From a virus: a stretch of 35,290 nucleotides of DNA. The first letter of the stretch is position 1. Each line of letters opens with the position of its first letter. A program made the translations under genes and the position numbers. The stretch spans positions 1 to 35,290 of the IMG/VR virus record IMGVR_UViG_3300005613_000217; one strand, 5' to 3'. Positions 1 to 8,564 of this stretch are shown here, piece after piece. The notes beneath the pieces were generated by a model. It worked only from the letters and a program-made list of their open reading frames with translations. It was not told the DNA's origin and made no database searches.

Positions 1-12
1 GGTAGTCCACGC
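1..12. repeat. Left copy of 12-bp terminal direct repeat (cos candidate)
   Basis: The first 12 bases, GGTAGTCCACGC, recur exactly at 35278-35289. The base after the left copy is G and after the right copy is A, so the match is exactly 12. With a GpA-type terminase just downstream, the likeliest reading is a filled-in cohesive end represented at both ends. A short assembly overlap is the main alternative. Confidence 0.5.
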
Positions 13-67
13 GCTCGTTTATTTTCTAGCGTCAGCGTTAAAACCTTCTAAAGCCTTGCGCTGCAAG

Positions 68-131
68 GGGTTTGGATATCGCAAGACACAAGAAGCCTAA
101 AGGTGTTTAAGATGTGTTTAGTTTGGGTTTA
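68..131 (+). repeat. Helically phased G(T/G)GTTTA repeats upstream of terS
   Basis: GTGTTTA at 103-109, GTGTTTA at 114-120 and GGGTTTA at 125-131 start exactly 11 bp apart. A related GGGTTTG lies at 68-74. The 11-bp step is about one helical turn, so the copies face the same side of the DNA. Lambda-type phages place repeated terminase-binding (R) sites between the cos cut and the small terminase gene. These repeats sit in that place, so a terminase-binding role is inferred. No gene is seen in 1-135. Confidence 0.45.
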
Positions 132-135
132 GCAG

Positions 136-660
136 TTGCTAGTTACGTTTTCAGAATTTGCAACGATTAAAGGTTGTAGTCGTGGTGCTGTAACACATGC
201 GACTAAGGACCGTATTGCAGAAGCTGTTGTTGAAAAAGATGGTAAGCGATGGCTCGACCGTGATATGGCGCTTGAGTTATGGCGAAAGAATACATTGAAA
301 ACACATAATTCTAAGGTACCAGATGCTGACCCTATAGACCCGCAACAATTGAAGCAGGTTATTAGGTCATTACCTGATGATTCGATACCAGAGTTAAATG
401 AAAGCAGAGCAAGGCGTGAGCATTACCAAGCGGAATTAGCGAAATTGCAGGTTTCATTGCAGCGTGGTGAGTTGGTTGCTGCTGATGAAGTAAAAAAGCA
501 GGCGTATCAGGTAGGCCGGTCGATACGTGAGGCGCTGGCTAATTTAGCTGATAGGTTAAGCCATCAGTTAGCAGGTGAAACTGATGCGATGGTAATTCAT
601 AAGATGTTGAGCGAGGAGCATAGGGACGCATTGTTGGCATTGATTGAGGCAGAGCGATGA
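136..660 (+). CDS. Terminase small subunit (Nu1-like)
   Basis: This 174-residue protein is probably the DNA-recognition subunit of the packaging motor. Its N-terminus (about residues 5-45, FATIKGCSRGAVTHA then KRWLDRDMALELW) reads like the winged-helix/HTH of the Nu1 family, which binds the cos region. The rest is helical and charged (about 85-130, with QLAKLQ-type heptads), fitting a dimerisation and terminase-binding segment. The start is a TTG at 136, six bases downstream of an in-frame TAG at 130-132; no strong ribosome-binding site is visible, so the start is uncertain. The end overlaps the next gene by ATGA, implying translational coupling. Family and position agree, so the assignment is fairly sure. 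Confidence 0.8.
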   Translation: MLVTFSEFATIKGCSRGAVTHATKDRIAEAVVEKDGKRWLDRDMALELWRKNTLKTHNSKVPDADPIDPQQLKQVIRSLPDDSIPELNESRARREHYQAELAKLQVSLQRGELVAADEVKKQAYQVGRSIREALANLADRLSHQLAGETDAMVIHKMLSEEHRDALLALIEAER

Positions 661-2513
661 GCGTATGGCGTGATGCGTTTATGGACGGGCTGCGGCCTGA
701 CTTGGCGTTAACGGTTAGTGAATGGGCTGATGCTAATAGAAGGCTTAGCAGTAAGGCAAGTGCGGAGCCAGGGCCATGGCGTACTAGCAGGACGCCTTAT
801 TTGAAGGAACCGATGGACTGCCTTAGCAGTAGCAGCAACGTGCAGCGTGTTGTGATGATGTTTGCAGCGCAGACGGGCAAGACGGAGGCTGGCAGCAACT
901 GGCTGGGCTATGTAATCAATTCAGCGCCGGGGCCGATGCTGCTAGTGCAACCTACGGTAGAGATGGCAAAACGATTATCAAAGCAAAGGTTGGAATCGCT
1001 TATTAGTGAGACGCCATGCTTAGCGGATAAGATTGCACCGGCTAGAAGTAGGGATAGCGGTAACACGATGTTTGCTAAGGAATTCCCAGGCGGGATGATG
1101 CTGCTTACTGGTGCCAATAGTGCGACTGGGTTGAGGTCTACACCATGCCGTTATATTTTTATGGATGAGGTTGATGCGTTCCCTGCTGATGTAGATGGCG
1201 AGGGCGACCCCGTTAGTTTGGCGGAGAAGCGTGCTACTACATTTGCTAGGCGTAAGATTTTACTTACTAGCACACCAACGGTAAAAGATTTTAGCCGTAT
1301 TGAAGCTGAGTATTTACGTAGCGACCAACGGCGGTTTTATGTGCCGTGTCCTAAGTGCAATGAGATGCAATGGCTGAAGTGGGCACAGCTTAAATGGGCT
1401 GATAATGACGCGAGCACAGTGCGATATGAATGCGAGAAGTGCAAGGAGCAGTTTGCTGAGATACATAAACCGATGATGCTGCGGCAAGGTGAGTGGAGAG
1501 CTACGGCACCATGTGATGGCAAAACGGCTGGGTTTCATTTGTCGGGCCTGTACTCACCATTAGGATGGCTTAGCTGGGTTGATATGGTTGATGATTTTTT
1601 ACGTGCAAAGTCTGATGCGCCAATGCTTAAGAGCTTTGTTAATACTAGATTGGCTGAAACATGGGAGGAAGATTATGCAAGCAAGGTAAGTGCTGATGGA
1701 TTAATTGCAAAGCGTTTGGATTATGCGTCTGGTATATGCCCAGATGGCGTGTTGCTGCTAACGGCTGGCGTTGACGTGCAGGACAATAGGTTAGCGATTA
1801 GTGTATGGGGCTGGGGTGAAGCTGAAACAGGTTGGTTGATATGGCACCAAGAGATTATGGGTGACCCAACGCAGATTGAAGTATGGGGCCAACTTGACCA
1901 AGTATTAGCTACAGCATGGGCTACTGAAAGCGATAAGGAATTAAAGATAACGCAGATGGCAATTGACTCTGGCGGCCACTGCACACATGAAGTTTATAAT
2001 TATGTAAGGGACCGTATACGGCAAGGCGTGGTAGCGATTAAAGGTAGCAGTAAGCGCGGTAGTGTAGCAGTTAGCAAAGGCAATAAGGTGGATGTTAATA
2101 CTAAAGGCCGTACGTTAAAACGTGGTGTTACATTGTTTAGTGTTGGCAGTGATACAATTAAAACTACATTATTTGGCAGGATGAAACATAACGATGAAGG
2201 GCCGGGCGGATTGCGGTTTGGCTTGGCTGCTGATGGAGAATATTTTGAGCAGTTGACGGCTGAGAAACAGACATTGCGCTACCTGCGCGGGTTCCCAATT
2301 AGGGAATGGGTAAAGAAACCAAGCGCACGCAATGAGGCGTTGGACTGCGCGGTTTACGCTTATGCAGCATTGCAATTGAGCTACCGCAAATTTAATCGGG
2401 CTACAATGTGGCAGCAATTACAAGAACAACTTGATAGTGGTGCTAAGTTGCCGCTAAGATCAAGGAAGCCAAAGCCGGTAGCTACCGGCACTGAGTTCGT
2501 TCACAACTGGTAG
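657..2513 (+). CDS. Terminase large subunit (GpA family ATPase/nuclease)
   Basis: At 618 residues this matches the usual size of lambda-GpA-type large terminases, which pump DNA into the prohead and cut at cos. Visible features in order are an N-terminal motor with a Walker-A-like FAAQTGKTE (about residues 69-77) and a Walker-B-like YIFMDEVDAFP (about 165-175). A zinc-ribbon-like region follows (CPKC about 233-236 and CEKC about 259-262). The C-terminal half contains TAGVDVQDNRL, where GpA nucleases have a metal-binding aspartate. Its start overlaps the small subunit by four bases. The GpA type, rather than a headful type, is the main reason to expect defined cos ends. Confidence 0.93.
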   Translation: MSVWRDAFMDGLRPDLALTVSEWADANRRLSSKASAEPGPWRTSRTPYLKEPMDCLSSSSNVQRVVMMFAAQTGKTEAGSNWLGYVINSAPGPMLLVQPTVEMAKRLSKQRLESLISETPCLADKIAPARSRDSGNTMFAKEFPGGMMLLTGANSATGLRSTPCRYIFMDEVDAFPADVDGEGDPVSLAEKRATTFARRKILLTSTPTVKDFSRIEAEYLRSDQRRFYVPCPKCNEMQWLKWAQLKWADNDASTVRYECEKCKEQFAEIHKPMMLRQGEWRATAPCDGKTAGFHLSGLYSPLGWLSWVDMVDDFLRAKSDAPMLKSFVNTRLAETWEEDYASKVSADGLIAKRLDYASGICPDGVLLLTAGVDVQDNRLAISVWGWGEAETGWLIWHQEIMGDPTQIEVWGQLDQVLATAWATESDKELKITQMAIDSGGHCTHEVYNYVRDRIRQGVVAIKGSSKRGSVAVSKGNKVDVNTKGRTLKRGVTLFSVGSDTIKTTLFGRMKHNDEGPGGLRFGLAADGEYFEQLTAEKQTLRYLRGFPIREWVKKPSARNEALDCAVYAYAALQLSYRKFNRATMWQQLQEQLDSGAKLPLRSRKPKPVATGTEFVHNW

Positions 2514-2515
2514 CC

Positions 2516-3085
2516 GTGAAAATCCCAGCACAAATCAGAGCAGGCGATACGGTCAAATGGCGCGATGATGCGGCGGCGGATGGATTTGGCAATGCGATTA
2601 CTAGCACCACATGGACGTTGACTTATTATTTGCGGACTAATACAGCAAGTGAAGGCGCAACGGTAGTTGGCACAGCTTATGGGACCGGCTGGGAGTTTAC
2701 GATTGCGGCTGGCACCAGCGATGGCTTTGATGCGGGGCAATGGTACTGGCAAGCGATTGCGACTTATAGCACCGAAAAGCTGACGCTAGGCGCTGGCCAG
2801 CTTGAGGTATTGCAAGCGCTGAGCTATACCGGCGCGCCAGGTGCTATTGATGGCCGCACGCAGTTACAAGAAGATTTAGATGCGGTAAAGGCTGCAATCA
2901 GAGCAATTGTATCTGGCGGTGCAGTGCAGCAGTATAGTATTGCAGGGCGTAGCCTTAGTAAGTATTCGCTATCTGACTTGATGCAACTAGAAGCAAAATT
3001 AAAAGCTGAGGTTAAACGCGAGCAGGCGGCGGAATTAATTGCTAATGGCCTTGGCAATCCACATAACTTATTTGTGAGGTTTTAG
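2516..3085 (+). CDS. Head-tail joining protein: beta-rich domain plus gpW-like tail
   Basis: This 189-residue protein begins at GTG 2516, directly after the terminase stop. The first ~105 residues are rich in Thr, Trp, Tyr and Gly (for example TWTLTYYLRT and WYWQAIATYS), suggesting a beta-sandwich. The last ~75 residues (LQEDLDAVKAAIRAIVSGG, then YSIAGRSLSKYSLSDLMQL and a charged helix) resemble the lambda gpW head-completion fold, which has two helices and a hairpin. gpW is normally about 70 residues, so this looks like a fusion. The position between large terminase and portal matches gpW in lambda. The N-terminal role is unknown. Confidence 0.6.
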   Translation: MKIPAQIRAGDTVKWRDDAAADGFGNAITSTTWTLTYYLRTNTASEGATVVGTAYGTGWEFTIAAGTSDGFDAGQWYWQAIATYSTEKLTLGAGQLEVLQALSYTGAPGAIDGRTQLQEDLDAVKAAIRAIVSGGAVQQYSIAGRSLSKYSLSDLMQLEAKLKAEVKREQAAELIANGLGNPHNLFVRF

Positions 3086-4618
3086 ATGGGCTTACGCACG
3101 CAGCTATTTAAGGCAATGGGTTTTGCGCCAATCAAAGGGCGGCAACGTGCATATCAAGGCGCAAGGATAAATCGGTTAACGGCTGATTGGATAACAAGTG
3201 CCACCAGCGCTGATAGTGAGATTAAGTCTAGCTTTAAGGCATTACGTAACCGTGCGCGGCAGTTGTGCCGTGATAATGACTATGCACGGCAGGCATTACG
3301 CGCTATCCAAAATAATGTAATTGGCCATGGCATCCGCCATCAAGGGCAGGTAAGGATGCAACGCGGCGGCAAATTAGATGAAGCGATTAATGGGCAAATC
3401 CATGAAGCATGGGAAAGATGGGGTAACAAAAGCCGTTGTGATGTAAGCGGCATTTTAGGTTTTCATGATATTGAACGGTTGTTAGCGCGGAGTTTAGCTG
3501 AAAGCGGCGAAGTATTTGTGCGGATGATACGCAAACCATTTGGCGATAGCCGAGTGCCATTTGCATTGCAGGTGCTGGAAGCTGATTATTTGATTGATGA
3601 TGATATACCGCAGGCTGCAACTGGTAATACAGTGCGGATGGGTATTGAGATTGATAGTTATTTAAGGCCACAAGCTTATCATTTTTATGCTAATCATCCC
3701 GGTGATACGTATGCCGGTAACCCACGCACTAACGGCAAGAAGTTACGTGTGCCAGCAGATGAAGTAATACATTTGTTTTTACCAGAAAGGCCAGGCCAGA
3801 CGCGTGGTGTTACATGGTTTGCATCGGCATTAATGCGTTTACATATGTTGCAAGGGTATGAAGAAGCCGAGGTTGTACGGGCACGCGCTAGCAGCGCCCT
3901 GATGGGTTTCATCCAATCACCTGAAGGTGAGTTGATGGGTGATGAAATTTATGATAATGAACGCGTTAGTGAGTTTACTCCAGGTGTATTTAAGTATTTA
4001 GCACCGGGCGAATCAGTAACGGTGCCAGACCTTAACTCACCTGATGGCCAGCTTGAGCCATTTACCCGTAGCATGTTGCGTGCAGTAGCGGCTGGCATCG
4101 GCGTTAGCTTTGAAAGCATCAGCAAGAATTTCTCCGAAAGTAATTACAGCAGCAGCAGGCTAAGCCTGCTAGAGGAGCGCGATACGTATCGTGTGCTGCA
4201 ACGTTATATGATAGAAAATTTCCATCAACAAGTATTTGACAACTGGCTTGAGATGGCAGTGCTAAGTGGTGAGCTGCGGTTGCCGGGCTATGAGCTAAAT
4301 CCAGACCGTTACCGCGCTAGTAAATGGGTGCCACGTACATGGGAATGGGTGGACCCACAAAAAGAAGTTGATGCTTATAAAACAGCAGTGCGATGTGGGT
4401 TCAAGACGTTAGCGCAGGTGATTACAGAGCAAGGCGGTGACTTGGATGCGGTATTGCTAGGCCGTCAGGCTGAGCTAGCGATGCTAGATGAGATGAATAT
4501 TGTCACTGACACCGACCCAAGTGAAGTAAATGCAGGCGGCGGTGCGCAGTCTGCAATGCAACCGTTTGAAGAAACGGAGCTGCCAGCGGTTGAGTTGGAA
4601 GATGAAAGCGATGATTAA
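3086..4618 (+). CDS. Portal protein (lambda family)
   Basis: The 510-residue protein is the likely dodecameric ring at one capsid vertex through which DNA enters and leaves. It has the lambda-portal pattern: an N-terminal stretch with LTADWITSATSADSEIKS, then RARQLCRDNDYARQALRAIQNNVIGHGI (about residues 53-82), a central ESGEVFVRM, and RPGQTRGVTWFASAL. The stretch GVSFESISKNFSESNYSSSR lies at about 337-356. These are characteristic of the family. Its start follows the preceding stop directly. The final ~40 residues are acidic and probably flexible. Between GpA-like terminase and prohead protease it sits exactly where lambda B does. Confidence 0.92.
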   Translation: MGLRTQLFKAMGFAPIKGRQRAYQGARINRLTADWITSATSADSEIKSSFKALRNRARQLCRDNDYARQALRAIQNNVIGHGIRHQGQVRMQRGGKLDEAINGQIHEAWERWGNKSRCDVSGILGFHDIERLLARSLAESGEVFVRMIRKPFGDSRVPFALQVLEADYLIDDDIPQAATGNTVRMGIEIDSYLRPQAYHFYANHPGDTYAGNPRTNGKKLRVPADEVIHLFLPERPGQTRGVTWFASALMRLHMLQGYEEAEVVRARASSALMGFIQSPEGELMGDEIYDNERVSEFTPGVFKYLAPGESVTVPDLNSPDGQLEPFTRSMLRAVAAGIGVSFESISKNFSESNYSSSRLSLLEERDTYRVLQRYMIENFHQQVFDNWLEMAVLSGELRLPGYELNPDRYRASKWVPRTWEWVDPQKEVDAYKTAVRCGFKTLAQVITEQGGDLDAVLLGRQAELAMLDEMNIVTDTDPSEVNAGGGAQSAMQPFEETELPAVELEDESDD

Positions 4619-4640
4619 AGCAGTTACAATGGAGGCATCA

Positions 4641-6662
4641 TTGAATAAAAGCGTAATGGACCAAAAGCGCCCATACCCAAACGAGCACGCAGCACGGTTG
4701 ACAGACCCAGAGCAGTATGACGATTTTCGGCGTGAAGATGACGCAGGCGGGCCGGGCATTGATTTTATCTATGGCATTAAAGGTGATACAAGCGAACTGC
4801 AAGCAATACGGTTTGACCTAGAGCAATTTACCGCAGATGAAGCGCTTAACTGGTTGATTGAACATGAGTACGACCCGATTGAATTTGAAGAAGCAACAAG
4901 CCGCAGCATGACAGGTAAATTCCACCGCGCTGAAATGACAGCATTTAGTGAGGTAGAAGACCGCACTTATGAGTTTCCATTTAGTTCAGAACATCCAGTT
5001 GCAAGATATTTTGGCAATGAAGTATTGAGCCATGATGCAAGTGCTGCTGACCTTAGCCGTTTAAATGATGGCGCACCATTGCTATTTAACCATGATGTAG
5101 ACCGTGTTATTGGTGTAGTAGAAGCAGCAAGGATTGATGATAAAGCAAGGCGCGGTTATGCACGTGTTCGGTTTAGCAAGAATGAATTTGCGCAAGAGAT
5201 TTTAGCTGATGTGAAGGATGGCATTCTTAGGAATGTATCCTTCGGCTATTCCATTGATAAGATGGAAGAGCGCGGCGGTGGTGACTATGTTGCCACTGCA
5301 TGGAGCCCGTATGAAATCTCAATGGTTTCAATTCCGGCTGACAAAACCGTAGGGATTGGCAGGTCACTGCTACCTACTACCACCGCTGCTTCGGCAGCAC
5401 CATCCCCTGATCCCCTTCCTCCTATGGAAAACACCACCACTGATCTGGCCGTGGTGCGGGCTGAAGCCGCTGAGGCTGAACGCTCACGCATCTCCAGTAT
5501 CAATTCTCTATGCACTAAGCATGGAATGGCCGACCTTGGCCAACAGCTAGTCGAATCTGGTCGTTCAATCGACGAGGCACGTGCTGCTGTTTTAGACAAA
5601 ATCAACACCTACCAGGAGCCTGTGACTATGAGCGTTGCCGACATCGGCATGAGCGAAAAGGAAAGCCGCAGCTTTTCATTTTTGCGTGCCATCAACTATT
5701 TAGCAAATCCAACCGACCGCGCTGCGCGTGAATCGGCTGCATTTGAGATTGAAGCATCTGATGCTGCGGCTGCCAAATTGGGCCGTCAATCACGTGGCAT
5801 CACAATTCCTCAAGATGTGTTGCGCCGTGATTTATCTGTAGGCACTGCATCTGCTGGTGGTAACTTAGTTGCTACTGATTTGGATGCTGGCAGCTTTATT
5901 GACTTGCTGCGTAATGCATCTGCATTGGACCAAGCAGGCGCCACCGTGCTGACCGGTTTGGTTGGTAACGTTGCAATCCCCCGCCAATCTGGCGCTGCTA
6001 CTGCTTATTGGGTAGCTGAATCTGGCGCACCTACTGAAAGCCAGCAAACGGTTGACCAAGTTAGCCTGACACCACGCACGGTTGCAGCTTTCACTGATTA
6101 CAGCCGCCGCCTGATGCTGCAATCCAGCATCGATGTTGAGAACATGGTACGTAATGATCTTGCCCGTGTATTGGCACTCAAGATTGACGTTGCTGGCCTT
6201 TATGGTACCGGCAATAGCAGCGAGCCACTAGGTCTCAAGCTAACAACCGGCGTTGGCACTGAAGACTTTGCTGCTGACACCCCTACATTCGCTGAAGTGG
6301 TAGCACTAGAAAGCGATGTAGCAGGCGCTAATGCATTGACCGGCAGCCCTGTGTATTTGATGAATGCTGCTATGCGCGGTGCTCTGAAGACTAAGGCCAA
6401 AGATACCGGTTCAGGTTTGTTTGTGATGGAAGGCGATTTGGTTAATGGCTATCGCGGTATCCTGTCCAATCAAGTTGCATCTAATGATTTGTGGTTTGGC
6501 AACTTTGCCGACTTGATCATTGGTTACTTCTCTGGTTTGGATTTGATGGTTGACCCTTACACACATAGCACTTCTGGTACTGTGCGTGTTGTAGCGATGC
6601 AAGATTGTGACATTGCGGTGCGTCACCCTGAATCCTTCAGCCGTGGCAACAACACCCTCTGA
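4641..6662 (+). CDS. Fused prohead protease and HK97-fold major capsid protein
   Basis: One 673-residue frame carries three parts. Residues about 15-70 (FIYGIKGDTSELQAIRFDLEQFTADEALNWL) resemble the XkdF-like domain of phage serine proteases. Residues about 85-240 form a prohead protease, with His151 in LLFNHD and Ser200 in NVSFGY as probable catalytic residues. After a charged scaffold-like helix (about 270-325), residues about 330-673 read as an HK97-fold capsid protein. I chose TTG 4641 because GGAGG at 4631-4635 lies five bases upstream; ATG 4611, 4629 or 4656 are alternatives. An internal ATG at 5628 has AGGAG at 5614-5618 and could yield free 344-residue capsid protein. Fused protease-capsid genes are known in siphophages. 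Confidence 0.87.
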   Translation: MNKSVMDQKRPYPNEHAARLTDPEQYDDFRREDDAGGPGIDFIYGIKGDTSELQAIRFDLEQFTADEALNWLIEHEYDPIEFEEATSRSMTGKFHRAEMTAFSEVEDRTYEFPFSSEHPVARYFGNEVLSHDASAADLSRLNDGAPLLFNHDVDRVIGVVEAARIDDKARRGYARVRFSKNEFAQEILADVKDGILRNVSFGYSIDKMEERGGGDYVATAWSPYEISMVSIPADKTVGIGRSLLPTTTAASAAPSPDPLPPMENTTTDLAVVRAEAAEAERSRISSINSLCTKHGMADLGQQLVESGRSIDEARAAVLDKINTYQEPVTMSVADIGMSEKESRSFSFLRAINYLANPTDRAARESAAFEIEASDAAAAKLGRQSRGITIPQDVLRRDLSVGTASAGGNLVATDLDAGSFIDLLRNASALDQAGATVLTGLVGNVAIPRQSGAATAYWVAESGAPTESQQTVDQVSLTPRTVAAFTDYSRRLMLQSSIDVENMVRNDLARVLALKIDVAGLYGTGNSSEPLGLKLTTGVGTEDFAADTPTFAEVVALESDVAGANALTGSPVYLMNAAMRGALKTKAKDTGSGLFVMEGDLVNGYRGILSNQVASNDLWFGNFADLIIGYFSGLDLMVDPYTHSTSGTVRVVAMQDCDIAVRHPESFSRGNNTL

Positions 6663-6664
6663 TT

Positions 6665-6847
6665 ATGTTTATTAAGGTCTTACGGCAAACAATGTTGGCA
6701 GGCCAGGTTGTACGTGTTGGGGATGTTGTTGAAGCATCCCTAACCGACGCCAAACTCCTGATTGGCATTGGTAAAGCCATTTTATCTGACCCTATCTCGC
6801 CCATTTGCTCTATCCCATCCACTCCCAAACGGAAAGCTAAACCATGA
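6665..6847 (+). CDS. Small protein of the head gene block
   Basis: This 60-residue protein begins with MFIKVLRQTMLAGQVVRVGDVVEASLTDAKLLIGIGKAI. I know this style from small proteins next to capsid genes in siphophages: a hydrophobic strand, a G-D-V-V-E turn, then a helix with a GKA motif. The tail, rich in Pro, Ser and Lys, looks disordered. It starts two bases after the capsid stop and overlaps the next gene by ATGA, so it belongs to the same operon. The function is unknown; a minor capsid or assembly role is inferred from place only. Confidence 0.6.
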   Translation: MFIKVLRQTMLAGQVVRVGDVVEASLTDAKLLIGIGKAILSDPISPICSIPSTPKRKAKP

Positions 6848-7224
6848 CTATCCACAACCTTGGCACCAAGACTACGATCTTGGGCCTCCTGCGCAACAAT
6901 GTAGTTACTGCTACCGCCACTGGTTCTGCAATTGATTTGCTGGGCTATGAAGGCGATATGGCAGTATTGCTTGATGCTGAAGCTGGCGGCGCTGGCATTA
7001 CCTACGCGGTAAAGCTAACCGAATCAGATACATCTGGCGGCACCTACACTGATGTAACCGGCGGTGCATTTACCACCACTACCGCTGACACTGCTTCATT
7101 GCAAAAGATTACTGTTAATGTAACTAACCTAAAGCGATTTGTTAAGGCAACCGCCACTGTTGCAGGTGGTACTGGTGCTGGTGCAGTTGCTGTTATCGGC
7201 TTAGCTTCTGCTAAGTACGGCTAA
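6844..7224 (+). CDS. Probable capsid-associated (decoration-like) protein
   Basis: The 126-residue protein is rich in Ala, Thr, Gly and Val and almost free of long helices; KITVNVTNLKRFVKATATV near residues 88-106 is a clear beta pattern. This suggests a compact beta-sandwich. It directly follows the capsid region, where lambda carries decoration protein D, and it overlaps both neighbours by one to four bases. I do not recognise D itself. A capsid-surface or head-stabilising protein is the likeliest role, and a small head-completion factor is the alternative. Confidence 0.5.
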   Translation: MTIHNLGTKTTILGLLRNNVVTATATGSAIDLLGYEGDMAVLLDAEAGGAGITYAVKLTESDTSGGTYTDVTGGAFTTTTADTASLQKITVNVTNLKRFVKATATVAGGTGAGAVAVIGLASAKYG

Positions 7225-7502
7225 TGGCATTAACGGAAGATCTAGGCATCTTCCTGGCAGACTTCGGCGTCAGTTGTACTGCTGGCGCCGTTACTGCCTT
7301 GGGCATTCTTGACATGCCAAGCCAAGTGCTTAGTGATGGTATGGTGCTTACTACTGACTACACGTTGACAGCTAAAACATCAGATTTTGGCACTTTAATA
7401 CGTGGCGATTCTATTACTGTAGATGCCATTGCCTATACAGTAAGAGAAACAATGCTTATGACTGATGGTAAGTTTGTGCAAATTGCATTGCAAAAAACAT
7501 GA
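7224..7502 (+). CDS. Head-tail attachment protein (lambda FII-like)
   Basis: At 92 residues the protein has the pattern I associate with the FII / head-tail joining family: EDLGIFLADFGVSCTAGA at the N-terminus, a short GILDMPSQVL segment, then LTAKTSDFGTLIRGDSITVDAIAYTVRETMLMTDGKFVQIAL. Typical family members read similarly, with a RGD-x-hydrophobic strand followed by YTVRE. The protein would join the portal complex to the tail. Its ATG shares the final A of the preceding stop, and its own stop overlaps the next ATG, so expression is coupled. Confidence 0.65.
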   Translation: MALTEDLGIFLADFGVSCTAGAVTALGILDMPSQVLSDGMVLTTDYTLTAKTSDFGTLIRGDSITVDAIAYTVRETMLMTDGKFVQIALQKT

Positions 7503-8125
7503 GCAGTCATTTTAAGACTAATACACGCAATCAATGGTCAGCATTAAATCCAGTGTTGATGGCGGGAGAGCCAGCGGTTGAAGACCATGCAAGAAATGTA
7601 AAGGTAGGCGATGGCCTTACCAATTGGGATAAGTTGCCATATTTCGGCTGCCCAGGTTATTGGGCATCGTTTTGGGATTTAACATCACAAACCGCAGTAG
7701 CAAATACACCAACTACAATTTTATTACGTAGTGCTGATTTAGATAATAGCGGCATTAGTATTGCGTCAAATACAACAATTACATTTGCCTACGCTGGCGT
7801 TTATAGCATTACATTTTCAATACAGTTTACAAATAGCGATACTTCAATACATGATATAAATGTATGGTTACGCAGGAATGGTACTAATGTAGTTGCATCT
7901 GATAGCAGATTTAGTATTACGTCTAGGCATGGCGGAGTTGATGGCAATGTAATTGGCACGGTTAATTTTGTATTAAAGCTAGATGCTGCTGACTATCTTG
8001 AGTTAATTTGGGCTACTAGCAATGCTGCTACTTATATCCATGCTGAGGTAGCACAAACTAGCCCATTTGCGCATCCAAGCATTCCCGGTGTTATCTGTAC
8101 CATAGTGCAAGTTGCATCCGCTTAA
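7499..8125 (+). CDS. Probable head fibre with C1q/TNF-like jelly-roll domain
   Basis: The first ~50 residues (RNQWSALNPVLMAGEPAVEDHARNVK, then VGDGLTNWDKLPYF) match the N-terminal module of many phage fibres, seen again at the start of the tail fibre at 17386. The remaining ~150 residues are beta-rich (TTILLRSADLDNSGISIA, YAGVYSITFSIQF, DAADYLELIWAT) and read like a C1q/TNF-type jelly roll, a trimeric binding fold. The gene lies among head-completion genes and overlaps the previous stop by four bases. It is therefore inferred to decorate the head or neck and perhaps bind glycans, rather than form the tail tip. Confidence 0.6.
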   Translation: MSSHFKTNTRNQWSALNPVLMAGEPAVEDHARNVKVGDGLTNWDKLPYFGCPGYWASFWDLTSQTAVANTPTTILLRSADLDNSGISIASNTTITFAYAGVYSITFSIQFTNSDTSIHDINVWLRRNGTNVVASDSRFSITSRHGGVDGNVIGTVNFVLKLDAADYLELIWATSNAATYIHAEVAQTSPFAHPSIPGVICTIVQVASA

Positions 8126-8127
8126 TC

Positions 8128-8553
8128 ATGGCAACCAAACGCGAAACAATTATTGCTGCTGTACGTACAGCACTAACAGGCACCACAGGCGTTAGCACTA
8201 GGATTTATCGTAGTAGGGTAGAACCTATTACACGCGGTGAATCACCTGCAATTGTGGTTGAGCCGCTTAGTGATACTGCGCAACAGAATACGGCATTGCC
8301 GACATTGGATTGGAGCTTAACGGTACGTGTGGCGGTAATTGTACGCGGCGCGATACCAGACCAAACAGCGGACCCAATTGTTGAAAGCTTGCACGCCAAG
8401 ATAATGGCTGATTTAACGCTTGGCGGCTATGCTATAGACATTCAGCCAATTGCTGTCGATTTTGACATGCAAGAAGCTGACCAACCGGCTGGCGTTATTT
8501 CATGCGATTATCTGATTAGATATCGCACAAGCGTTGCCGACTTATCCCCTTAG
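8128..8553 (+). CDS. Tail terminator / tail completion protein (gpU-like)
   Basis: This 141-residue protein begins TKRETIIAAVRTALTG and continues with strands ESPAIVVEPLSD, LDWSLTVRVAVIVRG and CDYLIRYRTSV. The helix followed by a mixed beta sheet is typical of tail terminators, which cap the finished tail tube and join it to the head. The segment DPIVESLHAKIMADLTLGG is a second helix usual in this family. It lies between the head-completion genes and the tail tube gene, the expected place. Overall size fits. Sequence similarity to lambda U itself is not claimed. Confidence 0.65.
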   Translation: MATKRETIIAAVRTALTGTTGVSTRIYRSRVEPITRGESPAIVVEPLSDTAQQNTALPTLDWSLTVRVAVIVRGAIPDQTADPIVESLHAKIMADLTLGGYAIDIQPIAVDFDMQEADQPAGVISCDYLIRYRTSVADLSP

Positions 8554-8564
8554 CACTTGCTAGA

